Origin: Frateuria_A yonginensis
GTDB lineage: Bacteria > Pseudomonadota > Gammaproteobacteria > Xanthomonadales > Rhodanobacteraceae
Reading direction: 5' to 3'
DNA: 64,000 nt
Assembly: GCF_037137055.1 (NCBI RefSeq)
Contig: NZ_JBBBNY010000002.1
Coordinates: 434,001 to 498,000 of the forward strand
This document shows, one piece after another, positions 34,629 through 43,507 of this stretch. The notes under the pieces are model-generated. The model was given only the letters and a program-made list of their open reading frames with translations, was not told the origin of the DNA and searched no databases. The first letter of the stretch is position 1, and every line of letters begins with the position of its first letter. Position numbers and translations under genes: made by a program.

Positions 34629-35375
34629 ATGCGGCCGCCGGCCCATCCCCCGCGTACGGGCACCCCGGCCGATCCTGCCCGGCGCCGCTGGGTGGGGACC
34701 GGAACCCTTGCCGTGGGCGGGTTTGCCCTGGCCGCGCCGCTGGCCGTGCTGGCGACGGAAGGGAAGTCCGCCGAGGTGCTCGCCGTCGAGGACCTCATGC
34801 GCGAGCACGGCGTGCTGCGGCGGGCGCTGCTGGTCTACGCCGAGGCGGCCGACCGGCTGCGGCGCGGGCAGGCGATCCCCGTTGATGCCCTGCACCGCAC
34901 GGCCGAGCTGTTCCGCCGCTTCTGCGAGGACTACCACGAGCGCAGCCTGGAGGAGCCGCACGTGTTCCCGGCGGTGGCAGCGGCCGGGGGGCCGGCGGCG
35001 GCCACCTGCCGCATCCTGGCCGAGCAGCACCGGCGCGGCAGGCAGATCACCGGATACATCCTCGCCACCAGCGCCGGCGGCGGCGTCGGCCAGAGCGCGC
35101 GGGCGCCGCTGGCCGCCGTGTTGGCCGGGATGGTGCGCATGTACGAGCACCACGCGGCGATCGAGGACACGGTCGTGTTCCCCGCCTGGAAGCGCACGTT
35201 GAGCGCCACCCGCTACGGCGAGCTGTCCGAGCGGTTCGAGGCGCTGGAGCGGCGCATGTTCGGCCGCGACGGCTTCGAGGACGCGGTGGCCCGCATCGCG
35301 CATATCGAACAGGCGTTCGGCCTTGCCGACCTGGCCGTGCTCACCGCCGCGCCACCGCCGGCAGCCGCGCGCTGA
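34629..35375 (+). CDS. Exported hemerythrin-domain protein
   Basis: A 248-residue protein. An N-terminal RRRWVGTG followed by a hydrophobic helix (about 22-43) looks like a Tat signal, consistent with export of a folded metal protein. The rest is a four-helix hemerythrin/HHE domain with candidate di-iron ligands His60 (REHG), His103 (DYHE), the Glu pair near 108, His134 (EQH) and the YEHHAAIEDTVVFP motif. Such proteins bind O2 or sense and repair iron and NO damage. One base separates it from the 71-residue gene upstream. Confidence 0.87.
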   Translation: MRPPAHPPRTGTPADPARRRWVGTGTLAVGGFALAAPLAVLATEGKSAEVLAVEDLMREHGVLRRALLVYAEAADRLRRGQAIPVDALHRTAELFRRFCEDYHERSLEEPHVFPAVAAAGGPAAATCRILAEQHRRGRQITGYILATSAGGGVGQSARAPLAAVLAGMVRMYEHHAAIEDTVVFPAWKRTLSATRYGELSERFEALERRMFGRDGFEDAVARIAHIEQAFGLADLAVLTAAPPPAAAR

Positions 35376-35401
35376 ACTGCGGCGCCCTGCCGCGGCACCC
35401 T

Positions 35402-35428
35402 CTTGAAACTCCTGCAGACTGCCCCGAG
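35402..35428 (+). promoter_or_regulatory. Sigma32-like heat-shock promoter of htpX
   Basis: CTTGAAA (35402-35408), a 13-base spacer and CCCCGAG (35422-35428) match the sigma32 pattern CTTGAAA-N(11-16)-CCCATnT well. It is 29 bases before the htpX ATG, a heat-shock gene in E. coli. Confidence 0.7.
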
Positions 35429-35457
35429 TCTCAGGCCGTGGCGCGAGCCACTTTCCC

Positions 35458-36384
35458 ATGACTGCCAAAGAGACAGCCGTGCGTCGCATCGTCCTTTTCC
35501 TCGCCACCAACATCGCCGTCCTGCTGCTGCTGAGCATCGTCTGCCGCCTGTTCGGCATCGACCAGTGGGCCGCCGCCCACGGCTACGGCGGCATGACCGG
35601 GCTGCTGGTCTACGCCGCCGTGTTCGGCATGGGCGGCGCGTTCATCTCGCTGGCGATGTCCAAGACCATCGCCAAGATGTCCACCGGCGCCCGCGTGATC
35701 GAGCAGCCGCAGACCGAAACCGAGCGCTGGCTGGTCGAGACCGTGCGCCGCCACGCCCAGGCCGCCGGCATCGGCATGCCCGAGGTCGCCATCTACGACG
35801 CGCCGGAGATGAACGCCTTCGCCACCGGCATGACCAGGAACAGCTCGCTGGTGGCCGTCAGCTCCGGCCTGCTGCAGCAGATGGACCGCGAGCAGGTATC
35901 CGCTGTGCTCGGCCACGAGATCGGCCACGTCGCCAACGGCGACATGGTCACGCTGACCCTGATCCAGGGCGTGCTCAACACGCTGGTGATCCTCGCCGCG
36001 CGCGTGGTCGGCAACCTGGTCGACAGCTGGCTGTCCGGCGGCCGCGATAACCGCGGCGGCTACGGCCTCGGCTACTTCGTCGTGGTGATGGTGCTGCAGG
36101 TGGTGTTCGGCCTGTTCGCCTCGATGATCGTGGCGGCCTTCTCGCGCTGGCGCGAGTTCCGCGCCGACCGCGCCGGCGCCACGCTGGCCGGCCGCGGTGC
36201 CATGATCTCGGCACTGCGTCGCCTGCAGGCCGAGCACGGCGCCAGCACGCTGCCCAAGGCGATGGCCGCGTTCGGCATCTCCGGCAGCATGGCGCACGGG
36301 CTGCAGCGCCTGTTCCTCAGCCACCCGCCGCTGGACGAGCGCATCGCCGCGCTGCAGAACGCGCCGGTCCCCGCGCACGCCTGA
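35458..36384 (+). CDS. htpX: Membrane zinc metalloprotease HtpX
   Basis: A 308-residue M48 protease. Two N-terminal membrane helices (about 10-30 and 46-66) are followed by zinc motif H153-E154-IGH157 and two more hydrophobic segments (about 163-185, 200-225), with the third ligand Glu in REFRADRAGA. It degrades damaged inner-membrane proteins with FtsH. A GTG at 35479 would give the family-like start (RRIVLFLATN) and may be the true one. The sigma32-like promoter upstream fits stress control. Confidence 0.95.
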   Translation: MTAKETAVRRIVLFLATNIAVLLLLSIVCRLFGIDQWAAAHGYGGMTGLLVYAAVFGMGGAFISLAMSKTIAKMSTGARVIEQPQTETERWLVETVRRHAQAAGIGMPEVAIYDAPEMNAFATGMTRNSSLVAVSSGLLQQMDREQVSAVLGHEIGHVANGDMVTLTLIQGVLNTLVILAARVVGNLVDSWLSGGRDNRGGYGLGYFVVVMVLQVVFGLFASMIVAAFSRWREFRADRAGATLAGRGAMISALRRLQAEHGASTLPKAMAAFGISGSMAHGLQRLFLSHPPLDERIAALQNAPVPAHA

Positions 36385-36391
36385 TCTTTGG

Positions 36392-36416
36392 CCCCTCTCC
36401 CTGCCGGGGAGAGGGG
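36392..36416 (+). repeat. Intergenic GC hairpin CCCCTCTCCC/GGGAGAGGGG
   Basis: Perfect ten-base arms (36392-36401 and 36407-36416) with a five-base loop, followed by TGGGGTGAGGGG. It lies directly after htpX and before htpG, without a T run, so readthrough is likely. Confidence 0.6.
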
Positions 36417-36533
36417 TGGGGTGAGGGGCCATCGTGCCGGCGGCGCCAGGCCGCCGCCCCTCGCCGCCTTCCGGGCACGCCTCTTCCGACGGGAGAGGCG
36501 AACGTTTTCGTGACTCAGGGAAGTACCACCGCA

Positions 36534-38402
36534 ATGACCGCCACCACCGAAACCCGCAAGTTCGAAGCCGAAGTCGCCCAGGTCCTGCACCTGGTCACCC
36601 ACTCGCTCTACTCGCACAAGGAGATCTTCCTGCGCGAGCTGATCTCCAACGCCTCCGACGCCTGCGACAAGCTGCGCTTCGAGTCGATCGCCCAGCCGGA
36701 CCTTCTGGCCGGCGAGGGCGAACTGCACATCGACGTGAGCTTCGACGCGCAGGCGCGCACCGTCACCGTGCGCGACAACGGCATCGGCATGAGCCGCGAC
36801 GAGGTGGTGGCGAACATCGGCACGATCGCAAGTTCGGGCACACGGCGTTTCCTGGAAGCGATGAGCGGCGAACAGAAGGCCGACGCGCGCCTGATCGGCC
36901 AGTTCGGCGTGGGCTTTTATTCGGCCTTCGTGGTCGCCGACAAGGTCACCGTGCTCACCCGCCGCGCCGGCGCGCCGGCCAGCGAGGGCGTCAAGTGGGA
37001 GAGCGACGGCAAGGGCGAGTACTCGCTCGAGGCGGCCGAGCTCGCCGAGCGCGGCACCACCGTGATCCTGCACCTGAAGGCCGACGAGGACGAGTTCCTC
37101 AAGCGCTGGCAGCTCGCCTCGCTGATCCGCAAGTACTCCGACCACGTCGCCTTCCCGATCCGCATGCCGGTCGAGAAGGAGGGCAAGCCCAGCGACGAGT
37201 GGGAAACCGTCAACGACGCCGGCGCCCTGTGGACCAAGCCGAAAGCCGAGATCAGCGACGAGGACTACCAGAGCTTCTACAAGTCGCTCGGCCACGACTT
37301 CAACGACGCGCTGGCCTGGACGCACAACCGCGTCGAGGGCAGCCAGAGCTTCACCACGCTGCTCTACCTGCCGTCGCAGCCGCCGTTCGACCTGATGATG
37401 GGCGGGCGCGACGAGCGCAAGGGCCTCAAGCTCTACATCAAGCGCGTCTTCATCATGGACGCGGCCGAGGAACTCCTCCCCAACTACCTGCGCTTCGTGC
37501 GCGGCGTGGTCGACGCCGACGACCTGCCGCTCAACGTCAGCCGCGAGATCCTGCAGCAGAACCGCCAGCTCGAGCGGATCAAGGGCGCCTGCGTCAAGCG
37601 CGTGCTCGACCTGATCGAGAAGCTCGCCAAGGACGAGCCGGAGAAGTTCGCCACGTTCTACAAGGCCTTCGGCAACACGCTGAAAGAGGGCATCGTCGAG
37701 GACGCCAGCAACCGCGAGCGCATCGCCAAGCTGCTGCGCTTCGCCTCCACCAAGGGCGAGGGTGCGAAGCAGACCACCAGCCTGGACGACTACATCGGCC
37801 GCATGAGCCTCGGCCAGGACACCATCTGGTACATCACCGCCGACAGCCATGCCGCCGCCGCCGGCAGCCCGCAGCTCGAGGCGTTCAAGGCCAAGGACAT
37901 CGAAGTGCTGCTGATGTCCGACCGCATCGACGAGTGGATGCTCGGCAGCCTCAACGAATACGCCGGCAAGAAGCTCAGGAGCGTGGCCAAGGGCGAAGTG
38001 CCGCTGGACGAGGCCGACAAGAAGAAGCAGGAGGAGGCCGCCAAGGCCGCCGAACCGCTGCTCAAGAAACTCAAGGACCTGCTCGGCGATCGCGTGAGCG
38101 ACGTCAAGGTCTCCGCCCGCCTCACCGACAGTCCCTCCTGCCTGGCCCTCTCCGACTACGAGATGGCTCCGCACCTGGCCCGCCTGCTGCGCGAGGCCGG
38201 CCACGACATGCCCGAGTCCAAGCCCACGCTGGAGATCAACCCGGCGCACGCCCTGGTCAAGCGCGTGGAGGCGGAGGCCGACGAACCCAAGGCCCGCGAC
38301 CTCGCCACCCTGCTGCTGGAACAGGCCGAGATCGCCGCCGGCGCGCAGCTGCCCGATCCGGCGGCGTTCGTGCAGCGGATGAACCGGGTGCTGCTGGGCT
38401 GA
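36534..38402 (+). CDS. htpG: Molecular chaperone HtpG (Hsp90)
   Basis: A 622-residue bacterial Hsp90. The N-terminal GHKL ATPase domain shows LISNASDACDKLRFE, DNGIGM, GTIASSGT and GQFGVGFYSAFVVADKV; the middle domain has the client and arginine-finger region (NVSREILQQNRQL), and the C-terminal dimer domain follows a lysine/glutamate-rich stretch. It remodels client proteins with DnaK. The ATG at 36534 gives the family N-terminus (ETRKFEAEVAQVLHL); a GTG at 36510 is possible. It follows htpX and may share its heat-shock transcript. Confidence 0.97.
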   Translation: MTATTETRKFEAEVAQVLHLVTHSLYSHKEIFLRELISNASDACDKLRFESIAQPDLLAGEGELHIDVSFDAQARTVTVRDNGIGMSRDEVVANIGTIASSGTRRFLEAMSGEQKADARLIGQFGVGFYSAFVVADKVTVLTRRAGAPASEGVKWESDGKGEYSLEAAELAERGTTVILHLKADEDEFLKRWQLASLIRKYSDHVAFPIRMPVEKEGKPSDEWETVNDAGALWTKPKAEISDEDYQSFYKSLGHDFNDALAWTHNRVEGSQSFTTLLYLPSQPPFDLMMGGRDERKGLKLYIKRVFIMDAAEELLPNYLRFVRGVVDADDLPLNVSREILQQNRQLERIKGACVKRVLDLIEKLAKDEPEKFATFYKAFGNTLKEGIVEDASNRERIAKLLRFASTKGEGAKQTTSLDDYIGRMSLGQDTIWYITADSHAAAAGSPQLEAFKAKDIEVLLMSDRIDEWMLGSLNEYAGKKLRSVAKGEVPLDEADKKKQEEAAKAAEPLLKKLKDLLGDRVSDVKVSARLTDSPSCLALSDYEMAPHLARLLREAGHDMPESKPTLEINPAHALVKRVEAEADEPKARDLATLLLEQAEIAAGAQLPDPAAFVQRMNRVLLG

Positions 38403-38428
38403 GCGGCCCGCGCGGCGCGGCGTCGACC

Positions 38429-38473
38429 CGCCCACGAACAGGCCCGCCATCCCGGCGGGCTTGTTCGTGGGCG
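38429..38473 (+). terminator. Large 20-base-arm inverted repeat after htpG
   Basis: Arms of 20 bases (38429-38448 and 38454-38473) pair perfectly except one G-U, around a five-base ATCCC loop. It begins 27 bases after the htpG stop. There is no T tract, so it is a strong hairpin that probably acts as terminator or mRNA 3' end stabiliser. Confidence 0.6.
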
Positions 38474-38640
38474 AAGGGATCCATGAGGGTGCGCGCACTG
38501 CAACGGCCGCGCTTGAGGTAGGCTGACCCGGAGAGGCCGCCGTAGCAGCAAGCGGCCGAGTCCAGTACTGCCGGGTCGTTTCGGGCGCGTGCCATGCCGC
38601 TGGCCAGGGAACGAGCTCACCACCAGGAAGCACCACGGGC

Positions 38641-40071
38641 ATGAAGCCGGCAGGTAAGGAAAACGATTCCCTTCTTTGGCTCGGCATCGCGCTGCTGGGC
38701 GCATCCACGCTTCTGATGTGGCTGCCAGCACTGCATACGCCATTCTGGGGGGACGACTACGTCTATCTCGCCGCAGCCCATGCGACCAACATGGCGGCGG
38801 CCCCCTGGTGGTCGGATTTCCTGCCGGCGAACCCACCCCGGTTCTGGCGCCCACTGTCGCAGGAGGGCTACTGGCGGCTCATCGATCTGCTGTTGGGCGA
38901 CGACGCTTACGCGGCCCACGTTGCAAGCCTGGGCCTCCATCTGCTGGCGTGTGGCGGGGTGGCTACGCTGGCTTTCGCGATCGCCCGCGCCTGCAGGTGG
39001 CCGAGGCCCCGCCTGACGGCGGTGCTTGCCGGGGTTCTCTACGCCGGGCTTGCCATGCACGTCCTCCCGGTTTTCTGGGCGGCCGCCGCCAACAACTCGT
39101 TCCTGACCCTGTTCACCACGCTGTGCCTGGCCGCGGGGATCTGGTCCGCCGAGTCCGAAGGCATGCGCCGCGCGCTGTGGCTGACGAGCATTCCCCTGTC
39201 GTTGTCGCTGGCGCTGTTGAGCAAGGAATCGGCCGTCCTGACCGTTCCCCTGATGGTGATCGTGCGGCTGTTCACCGGGCAGCGGCGTGTGCGCAAGGGC
39301 GACGTACTCACCCTCGTGGCCTGTGCTGCCATCACCGCGGTATGGCTGGTGCTGCGTGCGCACTTCACCACCCGCACGGACCCCCCGTACGACCTGGTGC
39401 TGGGCGGCAACCTCGTCCGCAACGCCGCCGCTTTCGTGGCCTGGATGTCCGACGTTCCACGCGAAGCCCTGCGCATGGCGGCCACGGGGATGTTGCCGCG
39501 CGCCCTTGCATGGATCGCAGCCACCGCCTTGCCCATGCTGGCCGCCGCGGCCCTGGCGTTGCGGCACGGCCGCTTGCGGTTGCGCCCCGAGCAGTGGCTG
39601 TTCGTCGCCCTGTTCGCCGTCGTCGCCTATGGGCCCTACTTCCTGCTCGGATGGAACAGCTATGCGTACTACGCCGCGGTCGGCGCGATCCTGCCCGCCG
39701 TCACGCTGGCGCGTTGCTGCATTGGCAGCCCTCGCCTGTGGCTCATCCTTCCGCTCGTTGCGGTGTCGTCCTGGGTGGCCGTGGAAGGGACCCGGCGGCT
39801 GGATCACCCCGGACTGATCGGACGCGCCCGCTGGGCGGAGGCCATGCTCCACGACCTGGAACAGCGGAACGTCGGGTACCCCCTCTGGGTCGCGGTGAAG
39901 GACCCGCATCGTTTCTACGCGGTGGGAGAGGCAGGCCTGGCATGGCGCCTGAAACTGCCCCCGGCAAGCATCCACGTGGCCGAGCGATGCCCCGCGACCG
40001 TCCGTCGCTGCCTGCAGATCGCCGAAGACGGCTCCTGGCACCTGGAGCAAACCACAGGCATCGCCCGCTAG
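38641..40071 (+). CDS. Polytopic membrane protein, possible GT-C glycosyltransferase
   Basis: A 476-residue protein with about ten hydrophobic helices. The first periplasmic loop has WGDDYVYLAAAHATN, with an Asp-Asp pair placed as in GT-C lipid-linked sugar transferases, and a periplasmic C-terminal part from about 385 with two cysteines (ERCPATVRRCLQI). No partner sugar genes are adjacent. A role in adding sugars to lipid A, glycans or proteins is suggested by the topology only; I cannot name a family. Confidence 0.65.
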   Translation: MKPAGKENDSLLWLGIALLGASTLLMWLPALHTPFWGDDYVYLAAAHATNMAAAPWWSDFLPANPPRFWRPLSQEGYWRLIDLLLGDDAYAAHVASLGLHLLACGGVATLAFAIARACRWPRPRLTAVLAGVLYAGLAMHVLPVFWAAAANNSFLTLFTTLCLAAGIWSAESEGMRRALWLTSIPLSLSLALLSKESAVLTVPLMVIVRLFTGQRRVRKGDVLTLVACAAITAVWLVLRAHFTTRTDPPYDLVLGGNLVRNAAAFVAWMSDVPREALRMAATGMLPRALAWIAATALPMLAAAALALRHGRLRLRPEQWLFVALFAVVAYGPYFLLGWNSYAYYAAVGAILPAVTLARCCIGSPRLWLILPLVAVSSWVAVEGTRRLDHPGLIGRARWAEAMLHDLEQRNVGYPLWVAVKDPHRFYAVGEAGLAWRLKLPPASIHVAERCPATVRRCLQIAEDGSWHLEQTTGIAR

Positions 40072-40139
40072 TCGCCTGGCCACTCTGCGAGCAGGCGGGA
40101 CCGCACGGGTCCATCGGTCGCGGCGATTGGCGGCGGCCT

Positions 40140-41024
40140 TCAGTTCACCACCGGCTCGATCAGCGCCGGCCGCCGTACGCTCAATGCCGTGCCGGTCGCC
40201 GCCACGATGATCGCCGTGATCGCCAGCCACTGCAGCAGGCCGAGCCGCTGGTCCAGCAGGGCTGCGCCGGCCACCGCCGCGATCGCCGGCTCAAGGCTCA
40301 GCAGGGTGCTGAAGGTGCGCGCCGGTAGCCGCGTCAGCGCGACCATCTCCAGCGAATACGGCAGGGCGGAGCTCAGCACCGCCACGCCGAGTGCATAGGG
40401 CAGCAGGGTGGGCGACAACAGCGCGCCGCCGGCATGTATGGCGCCGAACGGGATCGCCAGCAAGGCGCCGATCGAGATGCCCAGCGTCACCGCGTCGCCG
40501 CCGTGGCTCGCCCCGACCTTCTTGCCCAGCACGATGTACAGCGCCCAGCCTACGCCCGCCGCCAGCGCGTACATCACCCCGACAGGGTCCAGCGCCTGCG
40601 CCTGCGTGCGCAGCGGCAGCAGCAGCGCCAGCCCCGCCACCACCAGCGCGATCCAGACGAAATCGATCGGCCGGCGCGACCCGAACAGCGCCAGCGCCAG
40701 CGGCCCGGTGAACTCCAGCGCCACCGCGATCCCCAGGGGAATCGTGCGCAGCGACATGTAGAACACCAGGTTCATGGCGCCCATCGAGAGTCCGTAACCC
40801 CACAGCGCGCGCCAGTCCCGCTCGCCGTTCGAACGGCGCCATGGCCGCCGCCACGCCAGCAGGATCAGCGCGCTGAGCCCCAGCCGATAGGCGGTCGCCC
40901 CCTGCGCGCCGACCTGCGGGAACAGGTGCTTGGCCAGCGAAGCCCCGCACTGGTACGAAACCATGCTGATCAGCAGCGCGCCGACCGCGAGCGCGACCGG
41001 GGCAACAGCGGTACGTGGGGACAT
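40140..41024 (-). CDS. rhtA: EamA-family transporter, RhtA-like exporter
   Basis: A 294-residue ten-helix DMT protein made of two EamA repeats. The N-terminal YQCGASLAKHLFPQVGAQG and the RTIPLGIAVALEFTGPLAL region match RhtA, the threonine/homoserine exporter of the inner membrane. The ATG at 41024 gives the usual start. Convergent with the membrane protein upstream. Substrate assignment rests on family resemblance. Confidence 0.85.
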   Translation of the reverse strand: MSPRTAVAPVALAVGALLISMVSYQCGASLAKHLFPQVGAQGATAYRLGLSALILLAWRRPWRRSNGERDWRALWGYGLSMGAMNLVFYMSLRTIPLGIAVALEFTGPLALALFGSRRPIDFVWIALVVAGLALLLPLRTQAQALDPVGVMYALAAGVGWALYIVLGKKVGASHGGDAVTLGISIGALLAIPFGAIHAGGALLSPTLLPYALGVAVLSSALPYSLEMVALTRLPARTFSTLLSLEPAIAAVAGAALLDQRLGLLQWLAITAIIVAATGTALSVRRPALIEPVVN

Positions 41025-41271
41025 GAGTCGGTCGAGGGCTGGAGAGGCGGGTACGCCCATGATGCCTGCGTGGGTGGCTGAAACCCACCGGGCCGACTGG
41101 CCTTGCAGGCGGGGCTGCTGACAACGGCTGGCAGCAGCATGCAAGCAGACGAGACCCACGATGCGTTGGTCAGCCGGCGAGACGCAAGCGCCTGACGCAT
41201 CACCGCGGAGGGGGGCGCACCGCACGGTCGGCTGCGCCGCGGAGACCGGCGGCGCGCCCGACCCTTAGTCC

Positions 41272-42018
41272 TCAGCGCATCCCGCCGGCGGCGTAGAGCT
41301 GCTCGCCGCTCAGCCAGTAGGAGTCGTCCGAAGCGAGGAAGCTGACGATCGAGGCGATATCGCCCGGCTGGCCGATACGGCCCAGCGGTGTCTGTGCGAC
41401 CGCGCCCTGGTGGAAGTCCGAGCCGATGAAGCCGGCGCTGTGCGTGCCTTCGGTCTCGACCATGCCCGGGTTGACCGCATTGACGCGGATCCTGCGCGGC
41501 CCGAGTTCGCGTGCGAGCACCGCGGTGATGCCGTCCACCGCACTCTTGGTGGCCGTGTAGACCGCGCTGCCGGGCGGCACGATGCGCGAAACCAGCGAGC
41601 CGATGTTGATCACGCTGGCGCCCTCGCCGAGGTGTTCGGCGGCCGCCTGGGTGACCAGCAGCAGGCCCAGCACGTTGACGTCGAACTGCTTGCGGAAATG
41701 CTCTTCGGTGATCGCCTCCAGCGGGGCGAACTCGTACACGCCTGAGTTGTTGACCAGCACATCCAGCCGGCCGAAGGTCCCGACTGCCGCGCCGACGATG
41801 GCCCGGGCGTCGGCCGCCTTGGCGACGTCCCCTTGCACGGCGACGGCCTTGCCACCCTTGGCGGTGATGTCGGCGACCACGGCGTCGGCGCCGGCCTTGC
41901 TGGAAGCGTAGTTGACGACCACGGCTGCGCCTTCGGCGGCCAGCGAACGGGCGATGGCGGCGCCGATGCCCTTGGATGCGCCGGTGACCAGCGCGACCTT
42001 GCCTGCAAGCTTGTTCAT
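41272..42018 (-). CDS. SDR family oxidoreductase
   Basis: A 248-residue classical short-chain dehydrogenase: TGASKGIGAAI for the dinucleotide, NNSG, catalytic Ser in NIGSLVSRIV, Tyr and Lys in YTATKSAV, and the ending SGEQLYAAGG. It resembles glucose 1-dehydrogenase/FabG-like enzymes that act on alcohols and ketones. It is divergent from an ArsR-family regulator with overlapping palindromes in the gap, so it is probably the regulator's target. Confidence 0.9.
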   Translation of the reverse strand: MNKLAGKVALVTGASKGIGAAIARSLAAEGAAVVVNYASSKAGADAVVADITAKGGKAVAVQGDVAKAADARAIVGAAVGTFGRLDVLVNNSGVYEFAPLEAITEEHFRKQFDVNVLGLLLVTQAAAEHLGEGASVINIGSLVSRIVPPGSAVYTATKSAVDGITAVLARELGPRRIRVNAVNPGMVETEGTHSAGFIGSDFHQGAVAQTPLGRIGQPGDIASIVSFLASDDSYWLSGEQLYAAGGMR

Positions 42019-42058
42019 GAGTGGCTCCTGGGTTGGGGGAGGTACTTCATAAGTGCCG

Positions 42059-42091
42059 TAGTTCGTAAAATATGAACTATGGAACCCATAG
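42059..42091. promoter_or_regulatory. Two overlapping palindromic operators between SDR and ArsR genes
   Basis: TAGTTC (42059-42064) and GAACTA (42074-42079) form one dyad with a nine-base centre; CTATGG (42077-42082) and CCATAG (42086-42091) form a second perfect dyad that overlaps it. This AT-rich stretch stands out in a GC-rich intergenic gap of about 98 bases and is a probable binding site for the adjacent ArsR-type regulator, covering promoters in both directions. Confidence 0.65.
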
Positions 42092-42116
42092 TCAAGGGCT
42101 GGTAGCCTGCATCGGC

Positions 42117-42491
42117 ATGAAGCCGCTGATCCATCCGTCCATCGACGACATCACCGTGGAGGGCATCCTGCACGCGCTGTCCGACCCGGTGCGGGCGGCG
42201 ATCTACGCCGACCTGGCCGGAGCCGGCTGCGCGCAGACGTGCACGGCATTCGCGCAGGTGAGCGACCGCGAGATTCCCAAGTCCACGCTGTCGCAGCATT
42301 TCCGTACCCTGCGCGAGGCCGGACTGATCCGCAGCGAACGCCAGGGCGTGGAGATGCGCAATACCACCCGCTGCGCGGAGATCGAACAGCGCTTCCCCGG
42401 CCTGCTGCCGGCGATCATGAACGCCCATCGCCTGCAGCGGGAAGGCAGGCGGCCGGCAGGCAGACGCAAGAGCGCCACGGGCAAGGCCTGA
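42117..42491 (+). CDS. ArsR-family helix-turn-helix regulator
   Basis: A 124-residue winged-helix protein: ILHALSDPVRAAIYADL is the ArsR start and SDREIPKSTLSQHFRTLREAGLIRSERQG the recognition helix and wing. The metal-site ELCVCDL motif is absent; two cysteines (GCAQTC) precede the recognition helix, so a thiol or organic ligand is possible. It likely represses itself and the divergent SDR gene via the palindromes between them. Confidence 0.87.
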   Translation: MKPLIHPSIDDITVEGILHALSDPVRAAIYADLAGAGCAQTCTAFAQVSDREIPKSTLSQHFRTLREAGLIRSERQGVEMRNTTRCAEIEQRFPGLLPAIMNAHRLQREGRRPAGRRKSATGKA

Positions 42492-42500
42492 GCCGGGCCG

Positions 42501-43436
42501 CTACGGTCCGTCCGGCGGCGGCCACCGCCGCATCGTTTCCAGTGCCACGCCCACCCGCCGGCAGGAGCGGCTGACCACGCCGCTCTCCTTCAGCGCCGCG
42601 CGGAAGGCGGGCGCCATCGACCACAGCACCCGTGCGGCGAGGCGCGCCTGCCGCCGTTGCCGGGGCGTGTGCCGCAACAGCTCGCTGGCCCAGGCAGGCA
42701 GCAGGGCGATCCCCGCGTGGAGGAAGACATCGCGGGAAAGACCGGCGAGCGGTACGGGCAGGCGCACGCCGGCGAGGATGCGCAGCACCTCGCGCGAGCG
42801 GTCGGTATAGGCCAGCTGCGGCCGGACACGGGCGAAGTAGTCGGCCACCTGAGCCTCCGAGGCCGGCACCCCGCGTGCACCGAGCGCCTCGGCAACGCGC
42901 CGTACTTCGTCGTAGTAGCGGTCCGCGACCGCGCGAGGCACGGCGTGGTGGGCGAAGCGGCGGTAGCCGGCAAGGAAGCTGTGCGCTTCGGTGACGTGGA
43001 CCCAGGTGAGCAGTGCCGGATCATCCGCGCGATACGGCGTACCGTCCTCGGCGATGCCGTGCACCTGCGCATGGATGCGCCGCACGCGCTCGATCAGCCG
43101 CTCGGCGTCCGCACGCGGCGCGTAGGTGGTGGCGCCGACGAAGGTCGTGGTGCGGCGCAGCCGCCCGACCAGGTCCTCGCGGAAGTTGGAGTGGTCCCAC
43201 ACGCCGGCCAGCGCCAGCGGGTGCAGCGTCTGCAGCATCAGCGCCGCCAGCCCGCCGGCGAGCATGCCGGGGAAGTCGGCATGGATGCGCCAGGTCACGC
43301 TGTCCGGTCCGAACAGGCCAGGATCGCCCGGCGGCCTGTCGTAATCCACCGTACCGCCGGGGTCGCGGGGAAACGCGCCCACGACCCAGCGTCGGATCGG
43401 TTCGTGCGCGACGCGCTGGAGCAGGTGCAGGACCAT
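42501..43436 (-). CDS. MpaB-like oxygenase (DUF2236)
   Basis: A 311-residue all-helical protein of the DUF2236/MpaB family. It shows LMLQTLHPLALAGVWDHSNF, the GRLRRTTTF segment, and HVTEAHSFLAGYRRF with the conserved histidines that bind haem b in the rubber oxygenase Lcp branch. Related fungal MpaB cleaves a farnesyl chain. The substrate here is unknown. It converges on the ArsR gene with nine bases between stops. Confidence 0.82.
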   Translation of the reverse strand: MVLHLLQRVAHEPIRRWVVGAFPRDPGGTVDYDRPPGDPGLFGPDSVTWRIHADFPGMLAGGLAALMLQTLHPLALAGVWDHSNFREDLVGRLRRTTTFVGATTYAPRADAERLIERVRRIHAQVHGIAEDGTPYRADDPALLTWVHVTEAHSFLAGYRRFAHHAVPRAVADRYYDEVRRVAEALGARGVPASEAQVADYFARVRPQLAYTDRSREVLRILAGVRLPVPLAGLSRDVFLHAGIALLPAWASELLRHTPRQRRQARLAARVLWSMAPAFRAALKESGVVSRSCRRVGVALETMRRWPPPDGP

Positions 43437-43507
43437 CGTCCCAGTATAGGAACCTTGCCCCGGGCGTCCCGGTGGGCGCGCGATGCACGCGTGCCCACCA
43501 GGCGGGT

